60,903 nt of DNA from an uncultured Alphaproteobacteria bacterium (GTDB lineage: Bacteria; Pseudomonadota; Alphaproteobacteria; HIMB59): contig CACMWX010000004.1 of assembly GCA_902617515.1 (NCBI GenBank), forward strand, positions 1-60,903, written 5' to 3'. A program made the position numbers and the translations under genes. Of the stretch, positions 36,702 through 45,352 are shown one piece after another. The notes beneath the pieces were generated by a model. The model did not search any database. It saw nothing but the letters and a program-made list of their open reading frames with translations, and was not told the origin of the DNA. How positions within the stretch are numbered: the stretch's first letter is position 1; each line of letters starts with the position of its first letter.

Positions 36702-36732
36702 TCTAAGGGCAAATATACTATTCGCCCTTAGA
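36702..36732 (-). other. Intercistronic hairpin between aglE and aglF
   Basis: Two 14-nt arms, centred on CTAAGGGC and GCCCTTAG, pair around a 3-nt loop; on the minus strand only one pair is G-U. It is one of the strongest hairpins in the window. No T run follows it, so partial termination or mRNA protection upstream of aglF is more likely than full termination. Confidence 0.75.
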
Positions 36733-36750
36733 TAAGAAAATTACTTTTTT

Positions 36751-38061
36751 TTATTGACCAGCTTCCCAGCTAGCTTGGATTTCGTCAGCAACGTCTTGAG
36801 CTGATTTACCATTGGTGTAATCAACCATACCTGTCCAGAAAGATCCTGCTCCAACCCAACCAGGCATCAAGTCTGAACCATCAAACCTGAAAGTTGTTGC
36901 ATTCATTAGGATATCATGCAGACCTCTAAATGTGTCACTAGAATATTTGCTAGTATCAACATACTTGTGAGGTGTCAAGAAACCACCTTTTTCCATGAAT
37001 CTTTCATTTGCTTCAGGGTGAAGCAAGAATTTCATGAATTCAGTTGTAATCGGTCTGGAGTTAGTAGGAGCCATTAGAGTCCCTGCACCTAAAACCGGCT
37101 TACCTAAGTCTTGAGATGCGAAAGGTGGAAAGTAGAAGAAATCATAATCCACGCCGGCTTCTGCTCCCTCAGGGAAGAATGCAGGGATAAAGCTAGCTTG
37201 TCTGTGCATCATGCACTCCGCAGGTGAGGTAAATAGACCATTTGGTGAGTCTCTAAAATCTGTTGTAGCAACAGCTTTAGTTCCACCGTTAACATATGAG
37301 TCGTTTAATGCTATTGAACCAAAAAATTCCATAGCATCGATTACTCTTTGGTCATTGAACTTCATGTCATTAGACACCCATTGATCATAAGTGTTTGGTG
37401 AGTGTGTTCTCAACATAATGTCTTCCATCCAATCTGTGGCTGGCCATCCAGTAGCACCACCTGAACCTAAACCAATACAAAATGGAGTATTACCATCACT
37501 GACCATTTGATCAGCTAAAGCAAGTAAATCTTCCATAGTTTCTGGTATCTCATAACCGTTATCTTCGAAGTTATCTGGTGAATACCAAACTAAACTTTTT
37601 ACGTTTACTCGATAAAATACACCGTAGAATTTGTCGAAACCAGCTGGGTCTTTATAAGTTGTAAGATCTACCCAGGATTGACCCGCAGCATAATTATCAA
37701 GAACCATTTGTTTAACATCATTTCCTAGTGGTGACAAACAACCTGTAGCTGCAATATTTGCTGCTAATCCTGGCTGAGGGAATACAGCTATATCTGCTGG
37801 ACTACCTGCCTGACAGTCAATATTAATAATTGACTCAAATTCATCAGAACCACCGTACTCGACAGATGCCCCTGTTGCTGCTTCAAAAATTGATATGACA
37901 TCCCTGAAATCATCATCTTGTGGCGCCAACCATGGACCAAAGATTGTTAATTTTTCTCCCGACAGGTCAGGGCCTGTATATGCGTGAGAACCAGCATTTG
38001 CGTAGCTTGCTCCAAATAGAGAAATAGCTATCAAAGCCGTTAGTGTTTTTATTAATTTCAT
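36751..38061 (-). CDS. aglE: Alpha-glucoside-binding protein AglE
   Basis: A periplasmic binding protein of 436 residues. The start is the ATG at 38061, preceded by AGGAGGAGG; the longer frame from 38151 lacks a ribosome site and is rejected. The signal peptide ends near ASYANA (residue 22). LTIFGPWLAPQDDDF, DIAVFPQPGL, FYRVNVKSLVWYS and FDGSDLMPGWVGAGSFWTGM are typical of AglE-type alpha-glucoside binders. It heads an operon that runs to GH42 with no gap above about 70 nt. Trehalose, sucrose or maltose-like sugars are possible ligands. Confidence 0.9.
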   Translation of the reverse strand: MKLIKTLTALIAISLFGASYANAGSHAYTGPDLSGEKLTIFGPWLAPQDDDFRDVISIFEAATGASVEYGGSDEFESIINIDCQAGSPADIAVFPQPGLAANIAATGCLSPLGNDVKQMVLDNYAAGQSWVDLTTYKDPAGFDKFYGVFYRVNVKSLVWYSPDNFEDNGYEIPETMEDLLALADQMVSDGNTPFCIGLGSGGATGWPATDWMEDIMLRTHSPNTYDQWVSNDMKFNDQRVIDAMEFFGSIALNDSYVNGGTKAVATTDFRDSPNGLFTSPAECMMHRQASFIPAFFPEGAEAGVDYDFFYFPPFASQDLGKPVLGAGTLMAPTNSRPITTEFMKFLLHPEANERFMEKGGFLTPHKYVDTSKYSSDTFRGLHDILMNATTFRFDGSDLMPGWVGAGSFWTGMVDYTNGKSAQDVADEIQASWEAGQ

Positions 38062-38241
38062 AGAAATCCTCCTCCTATAAAAAATATGTGTGGTTGAATT
38101 TAACAAAATGAGAATGATTTCAAACACATTAAAAGCCCAAACAACATGCAATTTATTGATATCAAAAGATCAATATTATCAAGCTTTAATCTTATTAAAT
38201 CTACTTTTTAGGGGTATTTTATCGATTAGCTATGTTTAAAA

Positions 38242-38724
38242 TTAATGTTTAGTTATGGTATCGTATTTTTTCTGTATTGACTCAGGCCAAACAGATTTCA
38301 TGTAAGCTAAAATAGACCATATGTCATCATCATTTAATTTGTCGTTACCTTGCATTTTACCATCGTAGTTTTCATTATAAATTTTAAATCCATACCTAAT
38401 AATATTAAAGAGCTGTTCTTGACTGTGATGCCATGTATGACCTGTTCCATTTAAGGGTGGGGAGAGGTTATGACCATCTTTATCTTTTCTTGTACTCCAG
38501 TTGGGTTGACCTTGTAAATTATCTCCATGACATGACGCGCAATGAGTCACATAAAGAGATTTACCTAAGTTAATTTGACTAATTAATTTTTCGTCAATTT
38601 CGATATTAGTTATTTCTATATTGTTGCTTTCCTTTTTATTAGGGTTTAAAAAATACAGAAGAGAAATTATTATTGCTGCGAGACCAATAATAAATATTAA
38701 AATTCTTTTTAAAAGAAACGACAA
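38242..38724 (-). CDS. Membrane-anchored mono-heme cytochrome c
   Basis: A 160-residue protein with an N-terminal membrane span (about 5-27) and a periplasmic class I cytochrome c domain. The heme site is CASCH near residue 62, preceded by GKSLYVTHC. GKMQGN supplies a likely Met ligand, and DDIWSILAYMKSVWP is the usual C-terminal helix. It lies 5 nt after the CsoR-like gene and is probably controlled by it, which suggests a role in copper handling or periplasmic electron flow under metal stress. The electron partner is unknown. Confidence 0.85.
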   Translation of the reverse strand: MSFLLKRILIFIIGLAAIIISLLYFLNPNKKESNNIEITNIEIDEKLISQINLGKSLYVTHCASCHGDNLQGQPNWSTRKDKDGHNLSPPLNGTGHTWHHSQEQLFNIIRYGFKIYNENYDGKMQGNDKLNDDDIWSILAYMKSVWPESIQKKYDTITKH

Positions 38725-38729
38725 TTTTT

Positions 38730-39023
38730 TTAATTATTAAATTTTCTAAGTAAATCTTGTAATTCTTCTATTTTTTGTTTTTTTTGTTTGTCATTTTTTT
38801 TCATAGCATCTACAACACAGTGGTCAATATGCTTATTAAGTATGTTATTTTCTAGAGATTTTATTGCTGAAGTTATAGCTCTCGTTTGTTGTAAAATTTC
38901 AAGACAATATCTTTTTTCAACAATCATTTTTTCAACACCTTTAAGCTGACCATGAATTCGATTAATACGATGAATATTTTTAATATGATCTGGATTTTTA
39001 TTTATTTTAATAATATTTGACAT
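38730..39023 (-). CDS. csoR: CsoR/RcnR-family metal-sensing repressor (copper type)
   Basis: A 97-residue all-helical regulator (DUF156). The metal ligands Cys40, His65 and Cys69 keep the spacing of copper-sensing CsoR (Cys36, His61, Cys65 in M. tuberculosis). RINRIHGQLKGVEKMI is the typical first helix. It likely represses both its own cytochrome operon and the divergent DUF4396 gene until Cu(I) binds. A 20-bp palindrome lies between the two genes. No copper ATPase is nearby. Confidence 0.85.
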   Translation of the reverse strand: MSNIIKINKNPDHIKNIHRINRIHGQLKGVEKMIVEKRYCLEILQQTRAITSAIKSLENNILNKHIDHCVVDAMKKNDKQKKQKIEELQDLLRKFNN

Positions 39024-39034
39024 ATAAATAATAT

Positions 39035-39054
39035 ACTATATACCAGTATATAGT
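39035..39054. promoter_or_regulatory. Candidate CsoR operator
   Basis: ACTATATAC and GTATATAGT form perfect 9-bp arms around CA, centred between the divergent csoR-like and DUF4396 genes. CsoR-family operators are pseudo-palindromes with a TAC...GTA core in the promoter of the controlled genes. The next gene starts only 14 nt away, so binding would cover that promoter. Confidence 0.6.
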
Positions 39055-39067
39055 AAATAAAAAAATT

Positions 39068-39514
39068 ATGTTTGTATCAACTCTCACCAACTTTAATTGG
39101 AAATGTAAACATACCTGGAAAAAAAGTGCTCATAATACTAAGTGGTGTTTAATTGGATGCGCAATAGGAGATCTTGGTACGATATTCTACTTTCAAATTA
39201 ATGAAATTGCTTGGCCAACCTTAAATATAATGATTTTAGCAATCATTAATGGACTGATTACTAGTATTATTCTGGAAACAATAATTCTTTTAAGACAAAA
39301 TTTTTCTCTAAAACAGGCAATTAGTACTGCTCTTGGAATGAGCTTTATTTCTATGATATCAATGGAAATAGCTATGAATATTACAGACGTCGTTCTAACA
39401 GGAGGGGCAATGCTTACTTGGTGGGTTGTTCCTATAATGCTTTTTGTTGGTTTTATTACTCCTTGGCCCTATAATTATTGGCGTTTAAAAAAGTACAATA
39501 TTGCGTGTCACTAA
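39068..39514 (+). CDS. DUF4396-type membrane protein
   Basis: A 148-residue protein with about four membrane segments. AHNTKWCLIGCAIGDLGTI is a typical start of the DUF4396 family, and MEIAMNITDVVLTGG near 107-121 forms a second conserved helix. The two Cys near residues 27 and 31, with the His and Met residues, could bind a metal. Members often lie beside copper genes; the divergent csoR-like gene fits. The function is unknown; copper handling in the inner membrane is an inference. Confidence 0.75.
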   Translation: MFVSTLTNFNWKCKHTWKKSAHNTKWCLIGCAIGDLGTIFYFQINEIAWPTLNIMILAIINGLITSIILETIILLRQNFSLKQAISTALGMSFISMISMEIAMNITDVVLTGGAMLTWWVVPIMLFVGFITPWPYNYWRLKKYNIACH

Positions 39515-39969
39515 AATTTTCTATTATTTACCTAATTTCCTCACTGTTTTTAATCGTAAATAACCTATTTGCATCTCATGTCACCGTAGTTGATGGAGAT
39601 ACAATTAAATTAGGTGATGTTAAAATACGTTTTAGTGGAATAGATGCTCCTGAAATCAATCAGACTTGTATTGCAAGTGAAGGGAAGGTTGCATGTGGAA
39701 AAATATCAAAAGATACTTTAATTGCAAAAGTAACAAATAATAAAATTAGTTGCACTGATGAGGGCAAAGACGTCTATGGAAGAGTATTAGGTGAATGCTT
39801 TGTCAATGGTCAGTCATTAAGCAGTTACTTGGTCAGAGAAGGTTTTGCATTCGCATATAGAAAATACTCAAATAAATACATACAAGATGAAGAATATGCT
39901 AAATCTAATAAGCTTGGAATGTGGTCTATGGAATTTGAATATCCATGGGATTTCCGAAGTAATAATTAA
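39505..39969 (+). CDS. Secreted thermonuclease (SNase)-like nuclease
   Basis: A staphylococcal-nuclease-fold protein of about 154 residues. The GTG at 39505 gives a clean signal peptide (hydrophobic about 4-19, ending near LFA); a TTG at 39478 would add nine residues. The motifs are VVDGDTIKLGDVKIRFSGIDAPE with catalytic Asp/Arg, and DVYGRVLGECFVNG with the second Arg and Glu. Four Cys could form disulfides. It probably degrades nucleic acid in the periplasm or outside, supplying phosphate and nucleosides. It overlaps the DUF4396 gene slightly. Confidence 0.82.
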   Translation: MSLKFSIIYLISSLFLIVNNLFASHVTVVDGDTIKLGDVKIRFSGIDAPEINQTCIASEGKVACGKISKDTLIAKVTNNKISCTDEGKDVYGRVLGECFVNGQSLSSYLVREGFAFAYRKYSNKYIQDEEYAKSNKLGMWSMEFEYPWDFRSNN

Positions 39970-39974
39970 ATATT

Positions 39975-40553
39975 TTGTCAAAAATATATCTTTCCGTAAT
40001 AATTTTCATTGTTAATTTAAATTTTTATTCAAATTTATACTCGTCAGATCAAGATTACTGTGTAGGTTATTTAGAGGAGGTCTACTGGTCTTTGGATCCG
40101 ATTGAAGAGATTGAGACACGAGATCAAATTATACTCTTCTTCAATGAAAATTTTGAAGGAGCAAAAGCTTTAAACTATGACTTATATTATGACTCCCTAT
40201 CAAAACAGTTTTTAACTGACTTAAGTGATGTTGATGTCAGTCAGTACAAAAAAGTTAATTACCCTAATTTTGAAATTCTAGTGTTGGATGCATACATCAA
40301 TCTATTTAAAGGAGACGGAACTAACTATTGTCCTGCTTTTTGGAATGATTGCTCCGAGGAGTCTTTAAACTCTTTTTTTCAAGCGTCTGAAGATTTTAGT
40401 AAAACTTGGAGCGGCGAAGAAAATGTTTTGAATTTTTTAAATGACTACTTTTTGGGACACCATTGCACCATGTACTTTGATAATTCCATAGATCAAGGAA
40501 TATTTATTAGTGACCTGAATATTTTAATTAGAGAATTAACAAAACAACAATGA
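39975..40553 (+). CDS. Unknown secreted protein
   Basis: A 192-residue protein beginning with TTG, with a hydrophobic signal-like N-terminus (about 3-20) and then an acidic mature part. Four or five Cys (in DYCVGYLEE, NYCPAFWNDC and HHCTMYF) point to periplasmic disulfides. No known domain is recognised. It follows the nuclease gene by 5 nt, so the two are probably co-expressed; an inhibitor or partner of the nuclease is possible but unsupported. Confidence 0.55.
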   Translation: MSKIYLSVIIFIVNLNFYSNLYSSDQDYCVGYLEEVYWSLDPIEEIETRDQIILFFNENFEGAKALNYDLYYDSLSKQFLTDLSDVDVSQYKKVNYPNFEILVLDAYINLFKGDGTNYCPAFWNDCSEESLNSFFQASEDFSKTWSGEENVLNFLNDYFLGHHCTMYFDNSIDQGIFISDLNILIRELTKQQ

Positions 40554-40556
40554 TTG

Positions 40557-41711
40557 CTACCTAAATCTTAAATTTTTCTTTGAAAGCTCATTAATATTTG
40601 AAACTCCCATTAAAATCATATCTCTCTCGATTTCTTTTTTGAGATTGCTTAAAGCTAATTCTACACCTTTTTGGCCCCCTGCAGCCAAAGCGTATAGATA
40701 CATTCTACCACCCGAACAGGCCTTAGCGCCTAATGAAAGAGCTTTTAAAACATGAGTTCCTCTTTTGATACCACCATCGCATATCACATCAATTTTATCA
40801 CCAACAGCATTAACAATTTCTTCAAGCTGATCAAAAGGAGATCGAGATCCATCTAATTGTCTTCCACCATGATTGGAAATCATAATAGCAGATGCTCCAA
40901 CATCTACAGCTTTCATGGCATCGTCTACAGACATAATACCCTTGATTGCTAACGGCTTTCCCCATTTTTTATTAATGTCTTCAATCTTTTTCCAAGATAA
41001 GGAGTTATCTAACATTTTTGTAAAGTAGTCGCCAATACTGGTCATCACATTAGTGCCCTCTGTTACATGCCTTTTTAAGCTACTTAATTCCCACTTTGGT
41101 TTTGTGAAATAATTAAAAGCCCAAGCAGGGTGTGTAGCGAAACTCACTATACTCTTTAAGGATAAATTTAATGGAATTGTAAAACCTGAATATAAGTCTC
41201 TTTCTCTGTTACCTCCAACCGCTGAGTCAACTGTAATGGCCATTGTGTCAAAATTATGTTCTTTGCATTGATCAATTAAATAATTATTTAGTCCCTCGTC
41301 TTTATGCACATAAAGTTGAAATAATTTTGGAGTCGAAATTAATTTAGATATTTCCTCAATGCTCGCTGTTCCTAGAGAAGAAACCCCAAACATTGTTCCA
41401 TATTTTTCTGCTGCTAGTCCAACCCCAATCTCTCCATCAGGGTGAAACAATCTTTGTAAAGCTGTTGGGGAACAATAAATTGGCATTTCTATTTTATGCC
41501 CCATTACAGTTGTAGACATATCAATATCTTTTACACCGGTTAGCACATTAGGAATTAAGTCACATTTATCATACGCTTCGGTATTTCTTCGAAAAGTTAC
41601 TTCATCATCAGCTGCGCCATCAATATAATGAAATATCGGTGACGGAAGTCTTTTTTTTGCTAAACTCCGAAAATCCTCAAAGTTATGACAATTGTTAATG
41701 CTACTGAACAT
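40557..41711 (-). CDS. lldD: FMN-dependent L-lactate dehydrogenase / alpha-hydroxyacid oxidase (LldD-like)
   Basis: A 384-residue TIM-barrel flavoenzyme. FHYIDGAADDEVTFRRN is the N-terminal motif, and SNHGGRQLDG near 280 holds the catalytic His and Arg. GIKRGTHVLKALSLGA follows at the phosphate site. It oxidises L-lactate or a related 2-hydroxyacid to the keto acid, feeding the respiratory chain. It is third in the operon after the bifunctional rhamnose enzyme and the kinase, so it would turn the L-lactate from rhamnose into pyruvate. Confidence 0.88.
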   Translation of the reverse strand: MFSSINNCHNFEDFRSLAKKRLPSPIFHYIDGAADDEVTFRRNTEAYDKCDLIPNVLTGVKDIDMSTTVMGHKIEMPIYCSPTALQRLFHPDGEIGVGLAAEKYGTMFGVSSLGTASIEEISKLISTPKLFQLYVHKDEGLNNYLIDQCKEHNFDTMAITVDSAVGGNRERDLYSGFTIPLNLSLKSIVSFATHPAWAFNYFTKPKWELSSLKRHVTEGTNVMTSIGDYFTKMLDNSLSWKKIEDINKKWGKPLAIKGIMSVDDAMKAVDVGASAIMISNHGGRQLDGSRSPFDQLEEIVNAVGDKIDVICDGGIKRGTHVLKALSLGAKACSGGRMYLYALAAGGQKGVELALSNLKKEIERDMILMGVSNINELSKKNLRFR

Positions 41712-41731
41712 ATTTTTATATTAAACAAAAA

Positions 41732-43102
41732 TTAAGAATGTCTAAATAACTCTTTTTTATAAAGGTTCTGCTCCCAATTTTTGTAAATAGCTTGAATAGA
41801 TTGATTTTGATACTTTTTTATAACAACTGTTTGTAATTTATTTTTCTTCTTAATATTAAATAAATTTGTAGCTCCTAGAGTAGTTCCTATTTCTTTCTTA
41901 TTTTTTAGAACTATTTGTTTTTTTCTCAATGATGAAAGTATTTTCATAATTGTAATATTTTTAGTAATTGGTCCATCAAGAATTATAGTATTTGAAGACT
42001 TCATTTGGTTTAAACAAAAATTAATTACAAACGAAATATATAAACAAATTAGATAATAAATTTGACCTTTGTTAAGCCTTTCATATAAACTAATATTAAT
42101 TTTATTTATTGAAAACCCTCCACCGGATGCGTAACTAGGATAAATCAAATAATCATGAAAACTAAAATTTTTAATAGCTCTAGTTTTATTTGAAATTTTA
42201 AATACTCCCATTAAATGATCATATTCCCTTCCACCCATAAATCTCATAGTTGGAACAGGTTTTCCAAAAACATCAATATTAGCTAACATGTCAAGACTAG
42301 GGTTAAGGTTCTTTAAAGGTGTTTTTTGATTAAATATGATGTACCAAGTTCCCGTTGAAACCAAGGTAAAATTTTTGATATCTGAATTTTTAAAATATAA
42401 ATAGGACGCATTACTATCATGAATCCCATTTATAATTTTTAAATTTGACTCACCAATTTGTTTTCGTCCTATGGTATCCCATGCATTTCTAATTTGTGGA
42501 AATTTTTTTTTTAATTTTATTTTTTTAACAAAAGAGGAGAGTTTATTTCTTTTAAAATCCCACAAATGCGTATGACAGCCTACATATGATATCTCAGATG
42601 AAAAACTAGAAGTGAGCTTCCATACAATATATTGAGGATAATTAAGGATGTATTTTGTTTTCTTAATAAGTTTTTGTTTTCTTTTATACAAATAGTAAAT
42701 TTGCTGACCTATATTAAGTCCATTTTCTAAAAAGGGAGAGAAACTTTCACTAAATTTAGGTGCTATTTTCTTATAATTATTAAATAATTTATCAAATTTA
42801 TATTCATAATCAGTACAAGCCAAAAGCTCTTTATCATCATAACTTATAAGAGCAATAGAAGTTCCATGAGCAGTGCAAACAAATTTATCTAAATTGTGTT
42901 TTCTTCCAATGTATGTAATTTTTTTTAGTGCCCACTCAAATATAGAATTTGAATTTAAAATTTTTATACCATGTCTATAAATATTTTTTTGTTTTGTTTT
43001 AAAAAATTTTATTGTCTTATTATTAAAGCTATCAACAAATGTTAACTTGACGTTTGTTTTACCAATATCGAGGACAATATTTAGTTTCTTAGAAGACACC
43101 AT
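41732..43102 (-). CDS. rhaB: FGGY-family kinase, L-rhamnulokinase-like
   Basis: A 456-residue sugar kinase. The phosphate loop is IVLDIGKTNVKL, AHGTSIALI follows, and the catalytic Asp lies in NGIHDSNAS near 230, then VSTGTWYIIF. The sequence is strikingly Lys- and Ile-rich, more AT-biased than its paralogue at 14.2 kb. Its start shares one base with the stop of the aldolase-dehydrogenase (TAATG). Context with the rhamnose isomerase, transporter and aldolase indicates phosphorylation of L-rhamnulose. Sequence alone would allow other deoxyketoses. Confidence 0.82.
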   Translation of the reverse strand: MVSSKKLNIVLDIGKTNVKLTFVDSFNNKTIKFFKTKQKNIYRHGIKILNSNSIFEWALKKITYIGRKHNLDKFVCTAHGTSIALISYDDKELLACTDYEYKFDKLFNNYKKIAPKFSESFSPFLENGLNIGQQIYYLYKRKQKLIKKTKYILNYPQYIVWKLTSSFSSEISYVGCHTHLWDFKRNKLSSFVKKIKLKKKFPQIRNAWDTIGRKQIGESNLKIINGIHDSNASYLYFKNSDIKNFTLVSTGTWYIIFNQKTPLKNLNPSLDMLANIDVFGKPVPTMRFMGGREYDHLMGVFKISNKTRAIKNFSFHDYLIYPSYASGGGFSINKINISLYERLNKGQIYYLICLYISFVINFCLNQMKSSNTIILDGPITKNITIMKILSSLRKKQIVLKNKKEIGTTLGATNLFNIKKKNKLQTVVIKKYQNQSIQAIYKNWEQNLYKKELFRHS

Positions 43103-45183
43103 TATCTAGTGAATGATGTTATATTACCTCCATCGACATTGATAATATTTCCTGTTGATTTTTTCGATTTGGAACTTGCAAAGAAGTAAATTCCCTCGGC
43201 TATATCTTCTGGAAGTATGCTTACTTTCAATAAACTTCTGTTTTTGTAAAATTCCTCGACTTGATTAACACTAATTTTATTACTGATTGCTCTTTGTTTG
43301 GTCCACTCACCTTGCCATATTTTTGAGTTTTGAATAACAGCATCAGGATTTACGACATTTGAACGAATTTTATGACTTGAACCCTCCAGCGCAATAGATC
43401 TAGAAAGGTGAAGCAAAGAACTTTTTGCTACACTATATGCTGACGCTCCCTTTGATGCATTTAAGCTATTTTTGCTTGAGACAAATATAATTGAGCCTCC
43501 ATTTTTTTGATCAATCATTTTTTGGTATACCTCACGACTTATTAAAAAACATCCTTTTGATAAGATATCCATATTTTTATCCCAAAGTTTTGAAGATGTT
43601 TTTTCAAATAGAGCTGCTGATGCAAATCCTGCATTTGCAACTAGTATATCGATACCACCAAAAGCATTTACACTATTCGATACAGCTCTCTTAACATCTT
43701 GTTCGCTAGTGACATCCATTAATATAGAATGAACAACATCTCTGCCAAATTCTTTACTAAACTCCTCATGTTTTGAATTAAGTGCTTTTTTATCTATATC
43801 CGTTAAAATTACACAACAACCCTCACTAAGGAATTTTCTTGCAGTAGCTGATCCAATTCCCCCAGCCGCACCTGTAATAAGAGCTACTTTTCCAGCAAGC
43901 TCTTTTTCTGGAGGCATTCTTCTTAATTTTGCTTCCTCCAACTCCCAATATTCTATTCTAAATGCTTCTTTTTCAGTAAGTCCAGTGTATTTGCTAATAC
44001 CCTCCGCACCTTTCATTACATTCATTGCGTTACAAAAAAACTCACTTGAGATACGTGCAGTTAATTTATTTTTTGCAAAAGACATCATTCCATACTCAGG
44101 TATAAGAATTATTACTGGGTAAGGGTCCCTAAGGTTTGGAGATCCTTTGCTTTTATTTCTATTATAGTACTTTGTGTATGCTTCTTTATATTTTTCTAAA
44201 TATGTTTTAACGATACTGTGAATTTTATTTTCATTTTTAATTAAATCAGACAATGGAGGTAAAACCATAGGCAATCTTTTTGTTCTGAGAAAATGGTCAG
44301 GGCAAGAAGTTCCAATTGCAGCAACTTTTTTCAAATTTGTTGAGTTAACAAATTCCAAGGCGATATGTGATTTGTCTATGTGTAGAATTTTTGAGTTTTC
44401 ATTAGAGAGACTTCCTCGAATAGTTGTTATTAATTTTATTTCAAATTCAGGGTTTGATTTATTCTTGTAAATAGGCTTTCCAAATGAATATTTTTTAATA
44501 GAGCTATTTAAATACATTTGAGCTCTTTTTATTAAGTCTACAGAATTTGAATAACACTCTTTACTTGTATTTGACCATGTAAATAATCCATGATGACCAA
44601 GCACTATTCCAATAATACCTTTATTTTTATGAATTAAGTTTTCCATTTTTAATCCTAGGTCAAAACCAGGTCTTTGCCAGTCAATCCAGCCAACACTATT
44701 TCCATAAACTTTTTTAACAATATCTCTTCCATTTTTCATTGTTGCTAAGGCAATAATTGAGTCCGGATGAGTGTGATCTACTTCAGGATAAGGCACATAG
44801 GCATGAAGTGGTGTGTCAATACTGGCAGCCCTTGGATTATTATTAAACGTACACATCGGGTAATATCCAACCATTTCATCCTCATGATTAAAGCCCCTGT
44901 AAATATTTTTAAGGCTATTAAATTTATCTAGATAAAGACTTGCAAAACCATCTTTTTTAATTGAGCCTAAATCCCCTCCTGACCCTTTAACATATAAAAT
45001 TTTTTCATTTTTTTTTGTTATGGGATCTCTCACAGAAATCTTGGAGGAGGTGTTTCCTCCACCAAAGTTGGTAACTTTTAAATCTCCACCTAGTAGGTTC
45101 GATCTTAATATTAATTGATCAAGTTTAGATAATTTATTAAATTTATTATCCCATTTATTTATTACGTTTTTTTGAAATCTCAT
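43102..45183 (-). CDS. rhaEW: Bifunctional rhamnulose-1-phosphate aldolase / L-lactaldehyde dehydrogenase
   Basis: A 693-residue fusion. Residues 1-420 are a class II aldolase with GGGNTSSK near 42, zinc-site DHTHPDS near 136, and LGHHGLFTW near 195. Residues about 430-693 are an SDR with TGAAGGIGSA, NAGFAS and YSVAKS. This fusion is known as RhaD or RhaEW in rhizobia and Chloroflexus. It splits rhamnulose-1-phosphate and oxidises the lactaldehyde to L-lactate. It is first in the operon and divergent from the transporter genes. Confidence 0.9.
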   Translation of the reverse strand: MRFQKNVINKWDNKFNKLSKLDQLILRSNLLGGDLKVTNFGGGNTSSKISVRDPITKKNEKILYVKGSGGDLGSIKKDGFASLYLDKFNSLKNIYRGFNHEDEMVGYYPMCTFNNNPRAASIDTPLHAYVPYPEVDHTHPDSIIALATMKNGRDIVKKVYGNSVGWIDWQRPGFDLGLKMENLIHKNKGIIGIVLGHHGLFTWSNTSKECYSNSVDLIKRAQMYLNSSIKKYSFGKPIYKNKSNPEFEIKLITTIRGSLSNENSKILHIDKSHIALEFVNSTNLKKVAAIGTSCPDHFLRTKRLPMVLPPLSDLIKNENKIHSIVKTYLEKYKEAYTKYYNRNKSKGSPNLRDPYPVIILIPEYGMMSFAKNKLTARISSEFFCNAMNVMKGAEGISKYTGLTEKEAFRIEYWELEEAKLRRMPPEKELAGKVALITGAAGGIGSATARKFLSEGCCVILTDIDKKALNSKHEEFSKEFGRDVVHSILMDVTSEQDVKRAVSNSVNAFGGIDILVANAGFASAALFEKTSSKLWDKNMDILSKGCFLISREVYQKMIDQKNGGSIIFVSSKNSLNASKGASAYSVAKSSLLHLSRSIALEGSSHKIRSNVVNPDAVIQNSKIWQGEWTKQRAISNKISVNQVEEFYKNRSLLKVSILPEDIAEGIYFFASSKSKKSTGNIINVDGGNITSFTR

Positions 45184-45245
45184 GTAACGTTTTTAATTGA
45201 AAAAAAATAACCTTCAATAAAAAAATAAAAATCATTTTTTCCATA

Positions 45246-45301
45246 AAATCAATTATAAAAAAAAATTTATTATACTAAAATTTCTCAAAATTAATTGATT
45301 T
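45246..45301 (+). promoter_or_regulatory. Inverted repeat and promoter before rhaS
   Basis: AAATCAATTA at 45246-45255 is matched exactly by TAATTGATTT at 45292-45301, 36 nt apart. The right arm overlaps a possible -35 box, TTGATT (45295-45300), which is followed after 17 nt by AATAAT (45318-45323). Paired distant sites in a divergent region could allow looping control of both rhamnose operons. No regulator gene adjoins. Confidence 0.45.
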
Positions 45302-45352
45302 AAAATGAAATAGAGTAAATAATATTGATACTAAATATATTAGGAGGAATAA

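Noticed and set aside
38156-38165. TTGATATCAA palindrome upstream of aglE as an operator
   Set aside because: Ten-base palindromes are common in AT-rich gaps, it is about 95 nt before the start, and no regulator or second copy supports it.
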